From the NCBI GenBank assembly GCA_024752435.1, contig CP103026.1, positions 1,302,001-1,366,000 of the forward strand: 64,000 nt of DNA, given 5' to 3'. How positions within the stretch are numbered: position 1 is the stretch's first letter; each line of letters begins with the position of its first letter. This DNA comes from Allantophomopsis cytisporea. Lineage: Eukaryota > Ascomycota > Leotiomycetes > Phacidiales > Phacidiaceae. The position numbers and the translations under genes are program-made. The notes beneath the pieces were generated by a model, which saw only the letters and a list, made by a program, of their open reading frames with translations, did not search any database and was not told where the DNA came from. Shown in pieces: positions 58,101 through 64,000 of this stretch.

Positions 58101-60850
58101 GGGGGGAGTGAGGGGTGTAAGAGGGGGGATTGGGTGGGGGATGAAGTTATTGTTATTTGTTTGGCGTAGTAACTTAAAGGGAGGAGTTTGATCGAGAGGG
58201 TTATATGGCGGTTATTTGCGTTTAATGAGGAGGTGGGGGACTTATATTCGGCCTCTTTCTAAGGGTCGCTGAGAATTGTATTTTGGAAGATGACGATCTT
58301 TTGAGATCACTCATAGCGTTGTAATTCAGAACCATCGCCCCTCTAGCGTAGGCAATCTATAAAACGAACAAAGGAGATATTGATCGGTATGATTTGGCTT
58401 TTGTATAATTGTGACTTTTAGCTACTGCCGTTTCCAATCACATATATCACGAACACCAAGTTCCACGATATGAAGAAGTTTCATGCTTCATACTGGTGTT
58501 GCTTGGTTGGTCGTATCATTTATTTCTCCCGCTTCTCTTCTTGTTCCCTCGCTGCTTGAACAGAATAGATTGCAGATGCCTTTGTTCTGGAATTTAGACA
58601 GATATCCAACAATAGTCGTAATGACGAGAGTGGAGCAATGACATGTTCGAGCATAGCGACGAAGGGTTTATAGATAGTAAATCTGTTACGTAGCCAGCCT
58701 CTCATACCCCAAAGAGAGCTTGAATGGTGCTACAAATTACTCATACCGTACGCAGTCTTGTATGTTAGCACTACAGCTTATAAATATCGCCCAAGTCTCA
58801 CTCGGGATGGTCTTGGTACATAAGTCTACTGAGTGTAGCATTCCTAAACTTCATTAATGCAACAAGATCAACGACGGAAAGAAACTTATCCATGTCTCCC
58901 CATGACGTGCATGATTTAGAGTTGTGGGGATGAAGAACTTCCACCGTCTGCAGATTCGATGTGGTGAGTACGGATCTCCTTCTATCATGTTCTCCGGAAG
59001 CATGCCGGGATAAGGATGTCATTAAAGATGTCATTAAGGATATCGTTGTGGTTATGATTGAATTATGGTTATGATAATTCATGATGATGATGATGATTGT
59101 TGAGTTCATAAGATGTTGAGATTGTGATAGCTGGTAGAAGACTTTCTCTCAGGGGTTTTTGCTCAGAATAAACGCTGTGAGTGGTTTGAGTGAAATTAAA
59201 GTTAATTCAGGGAGCGTTTATGTGCATACGTCGTTCTCCATTGTTAATAATGAAAGAAAGAATGGGTCCATGCTGTACCGCATGACTGGTTGGCGATACG
59301 AGATGATGTGAAACAAAAGCAACAGCAGAGGGTGTTAAGAAGTATATTACTTGATGAAAGTATGGTAGATTCGTTGGTTATTGAACATTTTGTGAAGCCT
59401 TACTGTGTATTCTATAGCGATGTAAACATATGCATAAATAGGTAGCCAATCATATATATATGTACACTTGAATCAACATGGACGGTTTTAGAAACCATAT
59501 ATATCAGCCATTCATAGATATAGATCCGATGGATTTAGAAATGCATATTTATGGCTATCGAAAGGATCCTGAAGCTGAAGCTGAAGCTGGAGTAATATGC
59601 ATGTCATATTTCTATTTCTCACACTTTCTCTCGAAGGATTGATTGAATGATTGAATGATTGGATGGATATGGTGGTGGTCATTGTTTTCTGGAAAGGGGT
59701 GGACTCTTCTTACTTTACTGCGTACACAGTATGTAAGGTGGGGGGCGCGTCTGGAATGTGTCAAATTCGTGGTCGCGAGCAGAATTCAGTGGCTTCGGCA
59801 GGGTGATGTCACTCTGATGCTCACTAGCAATGAAGGGGGGATGGGCCATGAGACTTGCTTGGCTCAATCGCTAAACTTCTCCCCGAAAAGTCGAGAGAAA
59901 GAAACGTGAACAGGGGAGTCAGTAAACAGGGAGCACACAAGAGATTGGACCGACTCTGATGAGATAGATCAGTATCTACAGAAGAACATCTCATATACTC
60001 AAGTCCATATACATGACTTTCATGAAGTCAGGAAGCAAGGAATCAAGAGTACAAAGATATACATAGAGTCTGTTCATTCCTTCATCCGTCATCTGTCATC
60101 CGTCATCCGCCATCCATCATCCATCATCCGCCATCCTTCTTGTTCAATTCGTCCTCCATCGCTCATCCTGTGTTCTATATCCTGGAAATCACTGCGGACC
60201 ATGATACTAAGGAAAAACTTATTCATCCTTTCACCTCGAAACTCATATTGAATTTATTCAACTCCCTCTCTTCTCTTGTCTACTCTTGTCTACTCTTCTC
60301 TCTCTCCGTCTCTCCGCCTCTCCGACAAAATACCCTACTCTCTGCCCTAAAGCGTACTATATCTTAAGGTAGAGAGTAAATACATACTACACTTTGGTAC
60401 CTGTAAGATCGAAGATACAAACAATTCCTACACTGGCCCGTCCAGTGATTAAAGCGGGAAGGCGGATAGTCTATCAGCTAATGAGTCCATCCTTGCTCAG
60501 TCCTGGTTCACTTCTCCTTCTATCCTGGTTCTACCCTGGTCAAGGTCGCCTTTCATCAGAGAAAAAAACAGGCTTAACTAAATGGTATCGCAAGCCAAGT
60601 AACGCCAACGCGATATCAACCCACTTACCACCTCCGAACACCACAACATTCACAAATTCCCCCAACTCTCAACTCCTCGAAAAACTACCCAGCCTCTTTT
60701 ACGATCTTCTTCATGACTTGAAACGACCTTCTATTACCAGTATTCCTTTCTACTGAACATCATCGAAAACAGAGGCGCTTCCGTATCTTCTTCATGTCGA
60801 ATAGAATCTGTCAATAGCTCTTTCGCAACCAAGTCTTGTTCTAAGACACC
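58101..60850. other. Spacer upstream of the CSC1-like channel gene
   Basis: No gene found. Contains ATGATG-rich runs (about 59075-59098), a GAAGCT run (about 59572-59590), a heptanucleotide repeat (60083-60138) and a CT-rich leader region (about 60270-60330). A 120-codon frame at 60394-60756 is probably leader sequence. Confidence 0.5.
60083..60138 (+). repeat. Eight-unit heptanucleotide repeat (CATCCRY-like)
   Basis: Eight consecutive 7-bp units: CATCCGT, CATCTGT, CATCCGT, CATCCGC, CATCCAT, CATCCAT, CATCCGC, CATCCTT. Lies about 710 bp before the start of the channel gene. The variation between units suggests an old minisatellite. Confidence 0.85.
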
Positions 60851-63800
60851 ATGTCGTCAACTACGAGCGCCATCGCCTCAGCCAGCACAACTGCTGTTGA
60901 GGGCTCTGGTCAGTCCGACAGCGGTATTTCTGTGTTATCCTTCTTCTCTGCTCTGGCTTCCGGTTTGGTCATCTTCGGTGTACAACTTCTTGGTTTCTTG
61001 ATCATTAGGAATAAACTCGCGCGCATCTAGTAAGTCTTCTCGGTCTCGTGCCGTCATATCTTTTCGAGCAACTCACTGACAACTACTAGTATTCCCAAGA
61101 CTTATTTGGTCCCCGAGAAAGAACGAACACGACCGCCGAAGCTGGTATGGTATGGGTGGATGGTCGATCTCTTTAAAATCACCGACAACGATATCATTGC
61201 GAAATGTGGTCTCGATGCCTACTTCTTTCTTCGATACCTCTTCACTCTCCTGAAGATATTCATACCGCTTGCCTGTGTCATTTGGCCAATCCTCTTACCG
61301 CTCAACTACATTGACGGTATTCATTACCAACTTCAACACCATACGAATACGACACAGGTTGACGATGTAACTGGTCTGGATACACTTGCTTGGAGTAATG
61401 TGGCACCAAACCACACAGGACGTTATTGGGCACATCTTTTGCTCGCTATTCTGGTAGTAGTGTGGGTATGCTTCATCTTCTTTAACGAGTTGAGGGGCTA
61501 TATCCGTGTGCGACAAGCATATTTGACATCGCCACAACATCGACTGAAAGCTTCTGCTACAACCGTACTTGTTACATCTATTCCAAAGAAGTGGATGACG
61601 GTTGAAGCTCTGGATGGACTATACGATGTCTTTCCAGGAGGCATTCGAAATATTTGGATCAATCGCAACTTCGATGAGCTGTCTGAGAAGGTTCAAAAGG
61701 CTCAAAAAGCAGCCTTGGAGCTCGAGGCTGCTGAGACGGAACTGATCAGGAAGGCTAGGAAAGCTCACGAAGAGAAAGAGAAGAAGGCGAGGAAAAAGGC
61801 CAGAAAGGAGGCGGGTGTGAAGAAACAGACGAAGCAAGAGCTGGCTGAGGAGCAAGCACAGAAAACTGCTCGGGCACAAGCTGCTGCTGCTGGAGACGCC
61901 GGTGTCAGCTCTGGAGATCGACATGAAATCCGACATACTGTAGATGAAGCGTTGGACGAGGAAGATGAAGCCAACAAGACACCTGAGCCCGATCATGCAC
62001 ACCATGAGGATACCAACTTGTTTGGTGGTATCGGGAAGGGCTTCAACATGATGGCAGAGGGCATGGGGCGTGGTATTGGTGGCATCGGCCACGGTTTAGG
62101 AGCTGTGGGGACTGGGTTTGGCAGAGCAGGAAGGAACATTGTTGGGGGAGTACAGCATTTCGGAGAGGAAGTGGACGGTACGATCGAGACAACAAATGGA
62201 TTCCAAGCAATCGAAACTCCTCCACGACCTTCGAATGTTGAATCTGTAAGCGGTGATCCAGTTCTTAGTCGGTATCGATCTGAGACGCCGGAGCAAGATC
62301 CGAATGCGCCCCATTCAAATATGCGCCGAGGCCTAAGCACGCGTCTCAATCACCCCGCATACAAGGCCCAAGCGCCAAGAGCATACCTCCCTTCTCAGGG
62401 TAAGAGCCAATTTGAGAGGAAACCAACAACTATAGAAGAGGATGCACAGAAGAAGACAGAGGAGGATCCCACAACTTTCGTGTCATCAACTGGGCTTGAC
62501 GGAGCACCTACTACAAAGTCAAGTGATTGGTGGAAGTTCTGGCAAGCGCCTAATGGAGCTTTCCCATCGCCTCTCCCAGCTGGCTATGAAGAAGAGTCGT
62601 TTCCTTTTGCGCATGATAATTCGAATGACGAGAATGATGGTAAGGGTCATAAGAGAAAGACCTCAGAGAGGATCAAGGATATCATCCCTTTCCTGTCAAA
62701 CGACGAGATGACCCCTCTGGAATACCCGGACGCCTACGACAAAGATTTCGACGTAGAGACTTGTAAGCAGGCCAAGTGGCAGCTTTATCTTGAAGCTAAG
62801 GATCGTCCAACACTTCGCTTGCGTATGTTTAGTTGGACACCCGATTGGCTGCCAGGTGTCGGATGGCTTGGACTGGGCAAGAAGGTTGATGCCATCTACT
62901 ATTGGCGCAAAGAACTGGCTACGTTGAATGTTCAGATTGAAACGGAGCAGAAGAATCCGGAGAGATTCCCCTTGATGAACTCAGCATTTATTCAATTCAA
63001 CCACCAAGTTGCGGCTCATATGGCTTGTCAGGCAGTCAGTCATCACGTACCCAAGCAGATGGCTCCACGAATTATTGAGATATCGCCAAATGATGTTCTT
63101 TGGGACAATATGTCGATCAAATGGTGGGAAGGATGGCTTCGAACCGGTGTTGTCTTTGCACTCGTGGCCGGAATGGTTATTCTTTGGGCTTTCCCTGTCA
63201 CTTGGACTGCCTCCTTGTCGCAGATTGATGTTCTCATTGCGAAGTACAAGTGGCTTAATTTCTTAACGGCTATTCCTTCAAATGTTATCAAGGTCCTGCA
63301 AGGTATTCTGCCAGCTGCAGTCCTTGCTATTCTTCTTGCACTTGTTCCGATTATCCTTCGACTGCTCGCCAAGCAACAAGGTGCTCAGACAGGCGTATCG
63401 GCTGAGCTATCTGTGCAGAACTACTACTTCTCCTTCCTATTCGTGCAAGTTTTCCTCGTCGTTTCGATTGCATCATCTATCTTCACGGTCTTGTCGAATC
63501 TGTCCGATGTCGTTTCGGTCCCCAATACGCTTGCAACGAATTTACCAAAGGCTTCAAACTACTTCTTCTCTTACATGCTGCTGCAAGCACTATCAACCAG
63601 TGCTGGAGCTTTACTGCAGGTCATGACACTCATCAAGTGGTATGTCTGCCCGAAGCTTTTCGATAATACAGCCAGAGAAAAGTGGACGAGAAACACGCAA
63701 TTGCCTTCAGTGAAGTGGGGTTCTTTCTTCCCCGTTTACACCAACTTCGCTTGCATTGCCCTTGTGTATTCCGTGGTATCTCCATTGATTCTGCTTTTCG

Positions 63801-64000
63801 CAATAATCACCTTCACGCTCTTTTGGGTGGCATATCGCTACAACACCTTATTCGTCTCGCGATTTGTCATTGATACTGGTGGGCTCTTGTTCCCTCGTGC
63901 CATCAACCAGACCTTTACAGGTCTCTACGTTATGGAGCTGTGTCTGATCGGACTCTTCTTACTTGTACGCGACGAAAGTGGCACTGCCACATGCGCGCCA
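60851..64000 (+). CDS. CSC1/OSCA/TMEM63-type calcium-permeable channel, C-terminus cut by window edge
   Basis: Two exons seen: 60851-61029 and 61090 onwards, open to the window end (more than 1029 residues). N-terminal membrane helix near 28-52 (LASGLVIFGVQLLGFLIIRN), then IPKTYLVPEKERT, and helices near 104-128 and 174-197. The cytosolic PHM7-like domain begins TVLVTSIPKKWMTVEALDGL. It is interrupted by a large insert: a Lys/Glu/Ala coiled-coil-like stretch (about 255-330), a Gly-rich amphipathic stretch (about 370-418, GMGRGIGGIGHGLGAVGTGF) and a polar region before YYWRKELATLN. The channel core follows (WWEGWLRTGVVFALVAGMVI, SYMLLQALSTSAGALLQ, FTGLYVMELCLIGLFLL). OSCA/TMEM63 proteins are hyperosmolality- or stretch-gated cation channels. 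Some fungal paralogues (Rsn1, Phm7) have trafficking roles, so channel activity is inferred. Confidence 0.92.

Noticed and set aside
1..64000. CRISPR array, bacterial operon, prophage or biosynthetic gene cluster
   Set aside because: No regularly spaced identical repeats, no polycistronic layout, and no PKS/NRPS/terpene or RiPP tailoring enzymes. The window is fungal nuclear DNA.

Overview
This is a nuclear window from a filamentous ascomycete. Genes are split by short GT-AG introns of about 45-140 nt, often with CTAAC/CTGAC-like branch sites. There are no operons, and the gene set is typically fungal (Gas/Gel glucanosyltransferase, Sla1, Yos9/OS-9, KEX2-type secreted precursor, C2H2 factor). 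Gene content and sequence style suggest a leotiomycete of the Botrytis/Sclerotinia type. That placement is inference, not a database result. I joined exons by hand and checked that reading frames close across every intron of the confident genes.

Layout. 1-1410 (-): secreted haem peroxidase, cut at the window edge. 3827-4778 (+): pirin. 5352-6033 (-) and 6712-7422 (+): a divergent pair, RNA polymerase II subunit RPB7 and an Mpo1-like (DUF962) ER membrane protein. 7423-14302 is gene-poor but holds two unrecognised candidate genes (10453-10794 and a four-exon gene at 12333-12974). 14303-15994 (-): C2H2 regulator. 18029-19512 (+): OS-9/Yos9 lectin of ER quality control. 20444-20806 (+): small secreted protein candidate. 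21479-23212 (+): MFS anion:cation symporter. 23213-25352: AT-rich spacer. 25353-29088 (+): Sla1 endocytic adaptor. 30214-31359 (+): secreted repeat precursor with KEX2-type sites. 32921-34524 (-) and 34997-35581 (+): divergent histidine-phosphatase and PRKRIP1-like genes. 35798-37725 (-): CCT3 chaperonin subunit. 38362-39886 (+): unrecognised fungal protein. 40990-42855 (-): pseudokinase. 42856-52160: 9.3 kb almost empty, with two tiny candidate genes near 47.2-47.6 kb. 52161-53613 (+): GH72 GPI-anchored glucanosyltransferase. 55514-58100 (+): large disordered protein of unknown function. 60851-64000 (+): CSC1/TMEM63-type channel, cut at the right edge.

The genes do not form a pathway or an obvious biosynthetic cluster. 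Housekeeping genes (RPB7, CCT3, OS-9, PRKRIP1-like) alternate with cell-surface and secretion genes (peroxidase, KEX2 precursor, glucanosyltransferase, Sla1, CSC1). The most unusual items are the KEX2-type precursor whose basic sites are each followed by Gln, the kinase-fold gene with HRD changed to HRK and DFG changed to DCG, a GC-AG intron in the phosphatase gene, and several small spliced genes that single-frame ORF calling would miss.
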